From the NCBI RefSeq assembly GCF_947632075.1, contig NZ_CANRNX010000004.1, positions 1-64,000 on the forward strand: DNA of 64,000 bases. Direction: 5' to 3'. Source of the DNA: an uncultured Flavobacterium sp. (GTDB taxonomy: Bacteria > Bacteroidota > Bacteroidia > Flavobacteriales > Flavobacteriaceae). The first letter of the stretch is position 1; every line of letters starts with the position of its first letter. A program made the translations under genes and the position numbers. Shown here piece by piece: positions 1 through 8,907 of this stretch. A model generated the notes under the pieces. It was not told the origin of the DNA. It worked only from the letters and a program-made list of their open reading frames with translations, and made no database searches.

Positions 1-70
1 ATTATATTTTATTCAGCTTCTAATTGTTATTGATTATTTTATTGCGTTTTTAATGTTAAAAAAATAAAAA

Positions 71-100
71 AAAACGCCCAACTGAAAATTCGGGCGTTTT
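71..100 (-). terminator. Rho-independent terminator of gcvP
   Basis: aaaacgccc...gggcgtttt stem with A-tract on the left, which is a U-tract for the minus-strand transcript. Confidence 0.8.
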
Positions 101-119
101 AAACTATTTTTAAAAACAA

Positions 120-2969
120 TTAAGCTTCCATGTAAGCTTCAATTGGAGCACAAGAACAGATTAGATTTCTGTCTCCATAAGCATCATCAACTCTGCGAAC
201 TGAAGGCCAGAATTTGTTTTCTGAAACATATTCTAACGGATAAGCCGCTTGTTGGCGAGAGTATGGTTGTTCCCAAGTTTCAGCAGTTAACATTGCTAAT
301 GTATGAGGCGCATTTTTTAATACGTTGTTTGTATCTTCTGCAGTTGCAGCTTCAATCTCTTTACGTATAGAAAGCATTGCATCACAGAAACGATTTAATT
401 CAGCTAAATCTTCAGATTCAGTTGGTTCAATCATTAAAGTTCCAGCAACAGGGAAAGAAACCGTTGGTGCGTGGAATCCGTAATCCATTAAACGTTTAGC
501 AATATCAGTTACTTCAATTCCTTGAGATTTAAACATACGACAATCGATAATCATTTCGTGAGCTGCACGTCCGCGCTCTCCAGAATATAATACTTCAAAA
601 CCTTCTTGTAAGCGAGCTTTCATGTAGTTAGCATTTAAGATAGCAGTTTCTGTAGATTTTCTTAAACCTTCAGCTCCTAACATTGAAATGTAACCGTAAG
701 AAATTAAACATACCAATGCAGATCCGTAAGGTGCAGCAGAAATTGCAGTGATTGCCTTATCTCCTCCAACTTTAACGATTGGGTTCGTTGGTAAAAACTC
801 AACTAAATGTTTTGCAACACAAATTGGTCCAACACCAGGTCCACCACCACCGTGAGGAATAGCAAAGGTTTTGTGTAAGTTTAAGTGACAAACGTCTGCA
901 CCAATAGTAGCTGGGTTTGTTAATCCAACTTGTGCGTTCATGTTTGCGCCATCCATATAAACTTGACCACCGTTTTCGTGGATTAAGTTTGTAATTTCGA
1001 TAATTGATGATTCGTAAACTCCGTGTGTAGATGGATAAGTAATCATTACACAAGATAAGCTGTCTTTGTATTGTTCAGCTTTAGCTCTTAAATCTTCAAC
1101 GTCGATATTTCCTTCTTCTGTAGTTTTAGTAACCACAACTTTCATTCCTGCCATAGCAGCAGATGCTGGGTTTGTTCCGTGTGCAGAAGCAGGGATCAAA
1201 GCAATGTTACGATGTCCTTCTCCACGTGATTCATGATACGCACGAATAACCATTAATCCTGCATATTCTCCTTGAGCACCAGAGTTTGGTTGTAATGTTG
1301 TTCCAGCGAATCCTGTAATAACATTTAATTGTTGCTCTAATTTATGTAACATTGTTAAATAACCTTCTGCTTGAGAAGCTGGAGCAAATGGGTGGATATT
1401 TCCCCAGTTTGGTGAGCTTAAAGGAAGCATTTCTGCAGCAGCATTTAATTTCATTGTACATGATCCTAAAGAAATCATAGAATGATTTAAAGCTAAATCT
1501 TTACGCTCTAATTTTTTGATGTATCGCATTAATTGCGATTCAGATTGGTATGTGTTGAAAACTTCGTGTTCTAAGAAAGTAGATGTTCTTTCTAAACTAA
1601 CTGGTACTACTGATAAACCAGCTAATTCTGTAACTGCATCAAAAGATTTTCCAGCTAATTCTGCAAAAATAGCTACGATGTTATTGATATCTTTTAATGA
1701 AGTAGTTTCGTTTACAGAAATAGAAACGTGATTTTCATCTGCATAGAAGAAGTTGTAACCGTTTTTCTCAGCAATTTCTTTAACTTTAGCTGCGTTAGCT
1801 TTTATTAAAATTGTATCGAAATACGCATCGTTAACTTGTTCAAAACCTAATTTAGTTAATTCAGTTTCAATTGTAACAGTTGTTGCATGAACATTGTTTG
1901 CGATAAAACGTAATCCATTTGGTCCGTGATAAACTGCATACATACCAGCCATTACAGCTAATAAAACTTGAGCTGTACAAATGTTTGAAGTGGCTTTTTC
2001 ACGTTTAATATGTTGTTCACGAGTTTGTAAAGCCATACGTAATGCACGGTTACCGTTTGCATCTTGAGAAACTCCGATGATACGACCTGGCATTGAACGT
2101 TTGTATTCTTCTTTCGTTGCGAAGAAACCAGCGTGTGGTCCACCAAATCCTAATGGAATACCAAAACGTTGTGTAGTTCCTACAACAACATCAGCTCCCA
2201 TTTCACCTGGTGATTTTAAACGTACTAACGATAAAATATCTGCAGCAACTGCTACTTTAATATCTTTAGTTTTAGCTGTATTAATAAAATCTCCGTAATC
2301 GTGAACTTGTCCGTATTTACCAGGATATTGTAACATTACTCCGAAGAAATCTTCTGAGAAATCAAATGTTTCGTGATTTCCTACAACTAATTCAACACCG
2401 ATTGGAGTAGAACGTGTTTGTAATACAGATAAGGTTTGAGGTAAAATTTCTTCAGAAACGAAGAATTTATTAACGTTGTTTTTCTTTTGGTCTCTTGTTC
2501 TTACATCAAATAAAAGAGCCATTGCTTCTGCAGCAGCAGTACTTTCATCTAATAAAGAAGCATTCGCAATTTCCATTCCTGTTAATTCAATAACTGTAGT
2601 TTGGAAGTTCAATAAAGCTTCTAAACGACCTTGAGCAATTTCTGCTTGGTAAGGTGTATAAGCTGTATACCATCCTGGGTTTTCAAAAATATTACGTTGA
2701 ATAACAGCAGGAACAATTGCTTCATTGTATCCTAAACCAATCATAGAACGGAAAACTTTATTTTTAGCTCCCAATTCAGTTATATGAGAAATGTACTCAT
2801 ATTCTGTCATTGCAGGATCTAATTCTAAATCTTTTTGTAAACGTATTTTATCTGGGAAGGTCTCAAATAATAACTGATCTATGTTTTTAACACCCACTGT
2901 GTCAAACATGTGTTGTAAATCGGTTGCTCTAGGTCCGATGTGTCTTAAAGCAAATGCATTTGTCTTCAT
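120..2969 (-). CDS. gcvP: Glycine dehydrogenase (aminomethyl-transferring), P protein of the glycine cleavage system
   Basis: 949-aa ORF starting MKTNAFALRHIGP; PLP-lysine region HLNLHKTFAIPHGGGGPGVGPI; full-length GcvP architecture. Confidence 0.97.
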   Translation of the reverse strand: MKTNAFALRHIGPRATDLQHMFDTVGVKNIDQLLFETFPDKIRLQKDLELDPAMTEYEYISHITELGAKNKVFRSMIGLGYNEAIVPAVIQRNIFENPGWYTAYTPYQAEIAQGRLEALLNFQTTVIELTGMEIANASLLDESTAAAEAMALLFDVRTRDQKKNNVNKFFVSEEILPQTLSVLQTRSTPIGVELVVGNHETFDFSEDFFGVMLQYPGKYGQVHDYGDFINTAKTKDIKVAVAADILSLVRLKSPGEMGADVVVGTTQRFGIPLGFGGPHAGFFATKEEYKRSMPGRIIGVSQDANGNRALRMALQTREQHIKREKATSNICTAQVLLAVMAGMYAVYHGPNGLRFIANNVHATTVTIETELTKLGFEQVNDAYFDTILIKANAAKVKEIAEKNGYNFFYADENHVSISVNETTSLKDINNIVAIFAELAGKSFDAVTELAGLSVVPVSLERTSTFLEHEVFNTYQSESQLMRYIKKLERKDLALNHSMISLGSCTMKLNAAAEMLPLSSPNWGNIHPFAPASQAEGYLTMLHKLEQQLNVITGFAGTTLQPNSGAQGEYAGLMVIRAYHESRGEGHRNIALIPASAHGTNPASAAMAGMKVVVTKTTEEGNIDVEDLRAKAEQYKDSLSCVMITYPSTHGVYESSIIEITNLIHENGGQVYMDGANMNAQVGLTNPATIGADVCHLNLHKTFAIPHGGGGPGVGPICVAKHLVEFLPTNPIVKVGGDKAITAISAAPYGSALVCLISYGYISMLGAEGLRKSTETAILNANYMKARLQEGFEVLYSGERGRAAHEMIIDCRMFKSQGIEVTDIAKRLMDYGFHAPTVSFPVAGTLMIEPTESEDLAELNRFCDAMLSIRKEIEAATAEDTNNVLKNAPHTLAMLTAETWEQPYSRQQAAYPLEYVSENKFWPSVRRVDDAYGDRNLICSCAPIEAYMEA

Positions 2970-3134
2970 CTACAATAAAAATTAATTTTAGTTGTGTAAT
3001 TCACAAAATTAATACTTTTTATTCGGATATGAATAATTTATACTTGTTTAAATGACCGTTTCTTTTCTAATTATTGATTTTAAAAGGCTTTGAAAAAAAA
3101 CATTGTTTTTATTTGGACTTTGTCTAAATAAGTT

Positions 3135-3142
3135 TAATTTTG
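3135..3142 (+). promoter_or_regulatory. Bacteroidota -7 promoter element candidate (TAATTTTG)
   Basis: Matches TAnnTTTG just upstream of ATG 3157. Confidence 0.45.
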
Positions 3143-3156
3143 TTAAAAAAAATATA

Positions 3157-5568
3157 ATGCAAATCAATAAGCTTTTTTTATTTGTGGTAACACTGATGTT
3201 TACACAAGTTGTATTAGCTCAATATAAAGTTAACGGATTTATTTTTGATGGTTCTGGAAATGTACTGCCAAATGTAAAAGTGACCTTAGTTGGTAACGGG
3301 AAGTCAAAATCTATTCAGTCAACAGAAAATGGTCATTACGAATTTAATGATGTTGCTAATGGAATTTATCAATTAAACGTTGGAATTGATAATTTTAAAG
3401 AGAAAGAAAAAATAGAAATTAAAAATACTGATTTGAGTAAAGATTTCTATTTGACGGATTTAAACAACGGGCAACTTTTAGATGATTTAGTAATACAATT
3501 AGAATCGGATAAAGAAAAACTTGAAAAACAAGGTTATGCAATAAATGTAATCGAAACTAAAGAAGCCTCATTACGAAACATGCAAACCAACGAGTTGTTA
3601 GATCGAATTGCAGGTGTTAAAATTAGACAAGATGGAGGTTTAGGTTCAAGAATTAACTATAATCTAAACGGAATGACAGGAAATGCAATCAAAATTTTTA
3701 TCGATGGTGTTCCTTCAACAAACTTTGGGCAGTCGTTCTCGTTAAATAGTATTTCTCCTGCTTTGATTGAAAGAATCGAAGTATATAAAGGAGTGGTTCC
3801 AGGATATTTGTCTGAAGATGCTTTGGGTGGAGCGATTAATATCATACTTAAGAAAAATAATAGAAATATTTTAACAGGTTCTTATTCTTACGGATCATTC
3901 AATACTCATCAAGCTAACCTAAACGGAAGTTTTCAGACTGAAAAAGGATTTTTAATAGATTTTTCATCTTTCTATAATCATAGTGATAATAATTACGAAG
4001 TATGGGGAGAGGATATTACTTTTAGAGATTACCAAGGTTCGTTAACTCGAAATCATAAAGCGAAACGTTTTCATGACGCCTATACTTCTTTAGGTTCAAA
4101 AATAGATGTTGGTTGGGCAGATGTAAAATGGGCAGATCGATTTACAATTGGAGGTGTTTTTTCTGAAGATTATAAAGAAATCCAACATGGAGTTACGATG
4201 CAACGCGTTTTTGGTGACAGACATACAAGACGCCATGCAAATATTGCTACCTTAAATTATAAGAAAAATAATTTTATTACTGAAGGCTTGTCGTTGAATT
4301 TAGATGCAAGTTATTCTAAATTAAAAAATCAAGCAATTGATACTGTTGGAATTATGTATGATTGGCGTGGACCAATTTTGTATCCAGACGGAACTCCAGT
4401 AAGATATTCTTCTGGTTCTGAATTAGGAAGTAGAAAAACTGCCGAAGTAAATATTAATAAAACCTTCGTGTTTCGTGGAAATATTGGTTACCAAATAAAT
4501 GATAAAAATGCGGTATTTGTAAATTATTTGTTCAACGATTTTAAGAGAGAAGTTTCTGACGAATTTTTACCTTTAGGATTGCAATTACTTCAGAATACAC
4601 GTGATTTGCGTAAAAATATTACAACAGTAACTTACGAAAATTTAGCCTTTGATGCAAGATTAAAAACAAACATTTTTTTTAAACATTATAAGCAAACAGT
4701 TACATCAAATGAACCAATTCAAGTTCAAGCGAATCCAGTACCAATTTACGATATAAAGAAGTTCGAAAAAACAGAAGAATTTAATGGATATGGTGGAGCT
4801 TTATCTTACGAATTAACGCCTAAGATTTTTATTCTTGCCTCTGCTGAAAGAGCGATTCGTTTTCCGAATGAAACAGAAATTTTTGGAAATGTAGCTTCGC
4901 TTTTAAACCCTGGAAATGTACATGCAGAAAAAAGTTTTAATGCTAATTTAGGGTTTAACATTGGATTGTTTTCTTACAAAAAACATGGATTGAAATCGAA
5001 TATTTCTTTCTTTTACCGAGATACAGAAGGTATGATTAGACAAGCCGAAACACCTGGTAATAGTGGAACTTCTTACTATGAAAATTTAGATGACGTTTTA
5101 ACAACCGGATTCGATGCTGAGATAACCTATACTTATGCAAACAAGTTTAATTTAACCTTGAATATTTCAAAATTCGATGTGTTGTTCAATACAAAGTATA
5201 ATGAAAAAGGAGAGGAGTATTTATACTATAGACAACAAATTAGAAACGAACCTTCGTTCAAATATAATTTAAGTGCAGCTTATTATTTTGAAGGTGTTTT
5301 CTTAAAAAAATCTAAAGCATCAGTTTACTACAATATAAATTATGTAAAAGGATTTAGAAGAAACTGGTCTAATGTTGGGTTAACCAATTTAGATAATATT
5401 CCAACTCAATTTTCAAACGATGCCGGATTTATGTATTCATTCCCTTCTCAGAAAGTAACTTTTGGATTTGATGTTAAAAACATATTCAATAAACAATTGT
5501 ATGATAATTATGGTTTGCAAAAACCAGGTAGAGCATTTTACGGAAAAATAACTTTTAATATATTATAA
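3157..5568 (+). CDS. TonB-dependent outer membrane receptor with N-terminal carboxypeptidase-regulatory-like domain
   Basis: Signal peptide MQINKLFLFVVTLMFTQVVLAQ, CarboxypepD-reg-like domain, plug region (NVIETKEASLRNMQTNELLDRIAGVKIRQDGGLGSRINYNLNG), C-terminal beta-barrel. The ORF track starts at 3103, but ATG 3157 fits the signal peptide and lies downstream of a TAATTTTG -7-like box at about 3135-3142. Confidence 0.9.
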   Translation: MQINKLFLFVVTLMFTQVVLAQYKVNGFIFDGSGNVLPNVKVTLVGNGKSKSIQSTENGHYEFNDVANGIYQLNVGIDNFKEKEKIEIKNTDLSKDFYLTDLNNGQLLDDLVIQLESDKEKLEKQGYAINVIETKEASLRNMQTNELLDRIAGVKIRQDGGLGSRINYNLNGMTGNAIKIFIDGVPSTNFGQSFSLNSISPALIERIEVYKGVVPGYLSEDALGGAINIILKKNNRNILTGSYSYGSFNTHQANLNGSFQTEKGFLIDFSSFYNHSDNNYEVWGEDITFRDYQGSLTRNHKAKRFHDAYTSLGSKIDVGWADVKWADRFTIGGVFSEDYKEIQHGVTMQRVFGDRHTRRHANIATLNYKKNNFITEGLSLNLDASYSKLKNQAIDTVGIMYDWRGPILYPDGTPVRYSSGSELGSRKTAEVNINKTFVFRGNIGYQINDKNAVFVNYLFNDFKREVSDEFLPLGLQLLQNTRDLRKNITTVTYENLAFDARLKTNIFFKHYKQTVTSNEPIQVQANPVPIYDIKKFEKTEEFNGYGGALSYELTPKIFILASAERAIRFPNETEIFGNVASLLNPGNVHAEKSFNANLGFNIGLFSYKKHGLKSNISFFYRDTEGMIRQAETPGNSGTSYYENLDDVLTTGFDAEITYTYANKFNLTLNISKFDVLFNTKYNEKGEEYLYYRQQIRNEPSFKYNLSAAYYFEGVFLKKSKASVYYNINYVKGFRRNWSNVGLTNLDNIPTQFSNDAGFMYSFPSQKVTFGFDVKNIFNKQLYDNYGLQKPGRAFYGKITFNIL

Positions 5569-5585
5569 AACTAAAACAAATAAGA

Positions 5586-6884
5586 ATGAAAAATTTCAAC
5601 TTCAAAACACTTTCAGCATTAAGCTTTGCTGTGTTAGGATTAGTTTCATGTTCAGATGATTCTAAAGATGATATTGTTGATCCAACTCCTTCGGATAAGA
5701 AAGAATTTCAATTAGCTTTTGCAAGTGGTTCAGGATCAATTTCAGGTTCATATTTACAAGGTGTTTCTGATGTTAGTACAGGAACCATTTCTTTTGAAAA
5801 CGCTGGGTCTTTAATTAGTACAGGACGTACTTCTCGTATTTTCCCTTCTGCAGATGGAAAATATGTTTACAGTCTTACTTATACTCAAGGAACTGTTGAT
5901 AAATGGGAGTTTAAAGGAGGTAGTAATTATGTGAAATTACAAACAATTGATGCATCTGTTCCTTTAGGAGCTACAGCTTTACGTATGTACAAATTAAATG
6001 AAGAAGTTGCTTCATTACATTACATCACAAGTGAACCTCAATATGAAGAAACAGAATATGTTGGTAATAAAATGACTGTGACTCTTGGTATTTTAGATTT
6101 TCAATCGATGACATTAAATCCAGGTTTCCGTTCAGATATTAACTTAGAGTTACCTGGTAATTTAGGAGCTCAAGGATATAATATTACTAGAATTGACTGT
6201 CCTGTTCTTTCTAACGGAAAATTATATTATGGAGCTGCAGTAAGTAAATTCAATACAAGTACTGGTAAAAATGCAGAAACTGATAAAACATTAACTTTGG
6301 TTGTTGATTACCCAAGTTTATCTAATGCTACGGTAATTGAAACCACTTTAGCAATTGGTTCAACAAACGGATATCGTACGCCGACTCAACAAGTAAATGA
6401 AAATGGTGATATTTACCAAATGGTTAATGGTGGAAACAAAACAAGTATTCTAAAATTAAGAAATGGACAATATGATCCTTCTTTCAAATATAGTTTAGAT
6501 GAGTTGTTAGGAAATCCAACTTCAAGTAACGGTTTCTTCTATGCAGGAAATGGAATTGCTTATATTCCATATGAGAAAAAACATTTACCAGAAATTCAAA
6601 TTGGCGTGAATCCACAAGGAGAGCCTTCATATTCTTCTGCTTGGGGAATTGCAAGAATGGACTTAAATAATAATACCGTAGTTGATTTAAATGTGCCAGA
6701 TGGTTTATGGTTAACACAATGGCAAAACTCAATTGTAAGAGATGGCAAATTCTATATCGCATTATCTCCAGTTGGAGCACCAGGACATATTTATATGTTC
6801 GATGTAAACTCTACAAGTCCTGATGGTGTAAAAGGAGCAGCAACTGTTTCTGGAGCAGATCAATATTTCATAGGAATTTACTAA
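5586..6884 (+). CDS. DUF4374-like lipoprotein, partner of the upstream TonB-dependent receptor
   Basis: Lipoprotein signal (AVLGLVSCSDD), 432 aa, 17 bp downstream of the receptor. The DUF4374 assignment is by eye. Confidence 0.6.
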   Translation: MKNFNFKTLSALSFAVLGLVSCSDDSKDDIVDPTPSDKKEFQLAFASGSGSISGSYLQGVSDVSTGTISFENAGSLISTGRTSRIFPSADGKYVYSLTYTQGTVDKWEFKGGSNYVKLQTIDASVPLGATALRMYKLNEEVASLHYITSEPQYEETEYVGNKMTVTLGILDFQSMTLNPGFRSDINLELPGNLGAQGYNITRIDCPVLSNGKLYYGAAVSKFNTSTGKNAETDKTLTLVVDYPSLSNATVIETTLAIGSTNGYRTPTQQVNENGDIYQMVNGGNKTSILKLRNGQYDPSFKYSLDELLGNPTSSNGFFYAGNGIAYIPYEKKHLPEIQIGVNPQGEPSYSSAWGIARMDLNNNTVVDLNVPDGLWLTQWQNSIVRDGKFYIALSPVGAPGHIYMFDVNSTSPDGVKGAATVSGADQYFIGIY

Positions 6885-6907
6885 AAAATATTTTGTTTTT
6901 TATATTT

Positions 6908-6940
6908 AAACCTCAAGAATATATTCTTTGAGGTTTTTTT
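6908..6940 (+). terminator. Rho-independent terminator
   Basis: aacctcaagaat/attctttgaggtt stem followed by a T-run. Confidence 0.75.
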
Positions 6941-6972
6941 ATTAAATTTAGCTGTTAATAAAAAAAGTTACT

Positions 6973-7464
6973 ATGAAGAAAATTGTATTATTCGCACTTT
7001 TAATAAGTGTTGGAAGTTTAACATCTTGCAAGTCTAAAAAGAAAAGTGCTGAACAAAAAGTTCCAGAAGTGGAAGAGGTTGTTGTTGTTGAAACCGTAGA
7101 AACTGTGAAAACAGATGAAGGTTTGAAATTAACTTTTTCAGCAGATTTACTTTTTCCTACAGATTCTTATTCTTTAAATGATCAAGAGAAAGAAAGTTTA
7201 GATGAATTAGCAAATAAATTAAAAAAGAAAAAGAAAAATAAAATTAGGATTGACGGTTATACAGATGGTACAGGTTCAGTAGAGTATAATAACACCTTAT
7301 CTGAAAAAAGAGCGAATTCAGTAAAAGAATATTTAGAGAAACAAGGAATTGAGAGTTCTCGAATGACTACAAAAGGTTATGGATCTTCAAACCCAATTGC
7401 TGATAATAAAACAGCAGAAGGAAGAAAGAAAAACAGAAGAGTTGAAGTTATTATTTTAAAGTAA
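6973..7464 (+). CDS. OmpA-family lipoprotein (peptidoglycan-binding C-terminal domain)
   Basis: Lipobox LTSCKSK; OmpA motif IRIDGYTDGTGSVEYNNTLSEKRANSVKEYL...GRKKNRRVEVIIL. Confidence 0.9.
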   Translation: MKKIVLFALLISVGSLTSCKSKKKSAEQKVPEVEEVVVVETVETVKTDEGLKLTFSADLLFPTDSYSLNDQEKESLDELANKLKKKKKNKIRIDGYTDGTGSVEYNNTLSEKRANSVKEYLEKQGIESSRMTTKGYGSSNPIADNKTAEGRKKNRRVEVIILK

Positions 7465-7470
7465 TCATAG

Positions 7471-7510
7471 AAAAGGAAAAATTATATTTATAGTTTTTCC
7501 TTTTTCTTTT
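7471..7510 (+). terminator. Rho-independent terminator
   Basis: aaaaggaaaaa...tttttcctttt inverted repeat plus T-run after the OmpA gene. Confidence 0.55.
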
Positions 7511-7554
7511 TAGAAAATTTGAAGATTAATATTTTTACTTTGTAAATAAAATAC

Positions 7555-8367
7555 GTGAACTTTTTAAAAAAGATTTTTGATTTTTATATAAATTCGAGCA
7601 TCCATGTTTCTGTGGCAACTGCTTCATTAGTTGTTATAACTTATTTTTTTATAAATCTAACTGTTAATCCAAAGGTACTTTTCTTTGTTTTCTTTGGAAC
7701 TTTAATCAGTTATAATATTATAAAATATTCTGGGTTTGTATTGAATTTTGTTAAGCTTAAAATAACTTTGAAGTTAATATTCGTATTAACTTTTTTTTCA
7801 TTTTTTATTGAGATTTTTCTTTTTTTTAGATTAAATTTTTTAACTCAATTGTGTGCTGTTTTTTTTGGTTTTTTGAGTTTTCTTTATTTAGTTCCTTTTA
7901 AAAAAAACAATAAAAATCTTCGAAATTTAGCTGGAGTTAAAGTATACATAGTATCTTTTTGTTGGGCAGGAGTAACTCTTTTGCTTCCTTTGTTAGATGC
8001 AGAGCTGCCTATTCAGAATGATGTGTTTTGTAAGTTTCTACAACGTTTTATTCTTACTCTGATTCTTATTCTGATTTTCGAAATTAAAGACCTAAAATAT
8101 GATGATTTTAGTTTAAAAACTGTGCCTCAATTAATAGGTGTGCTACGAACTAAAAAAGTTATCTTTCTATTGCTTTTGATTTTCTATATTTTAGAATTTT
8201 TTAAAAATAATACTTACACTAATCAGTGGTTTGTAAATTTAATTCTAATTATAATAACTTCCTTATTTGTTTGTTTTGTGAATGAAAATCGATCTAAGTA
8301 CTTTACTTCGTTTTGGGTAGAAAGTATTCCAATACTTTGGTTATTGTTGATTTTAATTTTTGAATAA
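7555..8367 (+). CDS. Polytopic membrane protein resembling UbiA prenyltransferases (GTG start)
   Basis: Multiple hydrophobic helices; EIKDLKYDDFSLKTVPQLIGV resembles the second Asp motif of UbiA; no clear first NDxxDxxxD motif. Confidence 0.5.
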   Translation: MNFLKKIFDFYINSSIHVSVATASLVVITYFFINLTVNPKVLFFVFFGTLISYNIIKYSGFVLNFVKLKITLKLIFVLTFFSFFIEIFLFFRLNFLTQLCAVFFGFLSFLYLVPFKKNNKNLRNLAGVKVYIVSFCWAGVTLLLPLLDAELPIQNDVFCKFLQRFILTLILILIFEIKDLKYDDFSLKTVPQLIGVLRTKKVIFLLLLIFYILEFFKNNTYTNQWFVNLILIIITSLFVCFVNENRSKYFTSFWVESIPILWLLLILIFE

Positions 8368-8429
8368 TATTTTTCGGTGATAATTGTTTTTAATAAAAGC
8401 TTTAAATTTGTTTTTTAAAAATGTTTATT

Positions 8430-8846
8430 ATGAAAAAAGTTATCTTATTACTTTCTTTAGTTGCAACTTTAGGAAGTTGCTCTTCAACAGCAAATTCATC
8501 TGTTAATAATACTATGACAGGAGTTGTTAATACTGCAAATACAATTGCAGAAATTAGTAATTTATTAAACTCAATGAATTTGACACCTTCTCAATATTCG
8601 GTTATAAGTTCTACTTTATCTGATTATGTAAATCAATATAATAGTTTGGGTGATTTAAAACAAAATTCTCAAGAGTATAAAACTCAAATTAAAAAATACA
8701 AATCAAGTGCTTTAAATAGTTTGTCTTCTTCATTAGAAGGAAATGAGTATAACCAGTTTTTAAATGCATTAACTGTAATCGCAAATTCTAACAATTCTAA
8801 TTTCTCAAATGGTACTATTAACGTATTATCTAGTTTAGTTAATTAG
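8430..8846 (+). CDS. Small lipoprotein of unknown function
   Basis: Lipobox VATLGSCSS; the second ATG (8430) starts MKKVILLLSLV; otherwise Ser/Asn-rich. Confidence 0.55.
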   Translation: MKKVILLLSLVATLGSCSSTANSSVNNTMTGVVNTANTIAEISNLLNSMNLTPSQYSVISSTLSDYVNQYNSLGDLKQNSQEYKTQIKKYKSSALNSLSSSLEGNEYNQFLNALTVIANSNNSNFSNGTINVLSSLVN

Positions 8847-8870
8847 AGTTATTATTTGATTTATAAAATA

Positions 8871-8902
8871 AAAAAAACCAGGATGAAAATCCTGGTTTTT
8901 TT
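8871..8902. terminator. Bidirectional terminator between convergent genes
   Basis: aaaaaccagga tgaaaa tcctggttttt. Confidence 0.85.
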
Positions 8903-8907
8903 ATTGA

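Noticed and set aside
799-1053. ORFs antisense to or overlapping gcvP (799..1053, 1516..1731, 1958..2146, 2077..2298)
   Set aside because: Lie inside a well-supported gcvP gene; low-complexity or unnatural composition, no recognisable domain; shadow ORFs.
2970-3156. Possible glycine riboswitch upstream of gcvP
   Set aside because: The short AT-rich leader shows no tandem aptamer-like conserved GC-containing motifs.
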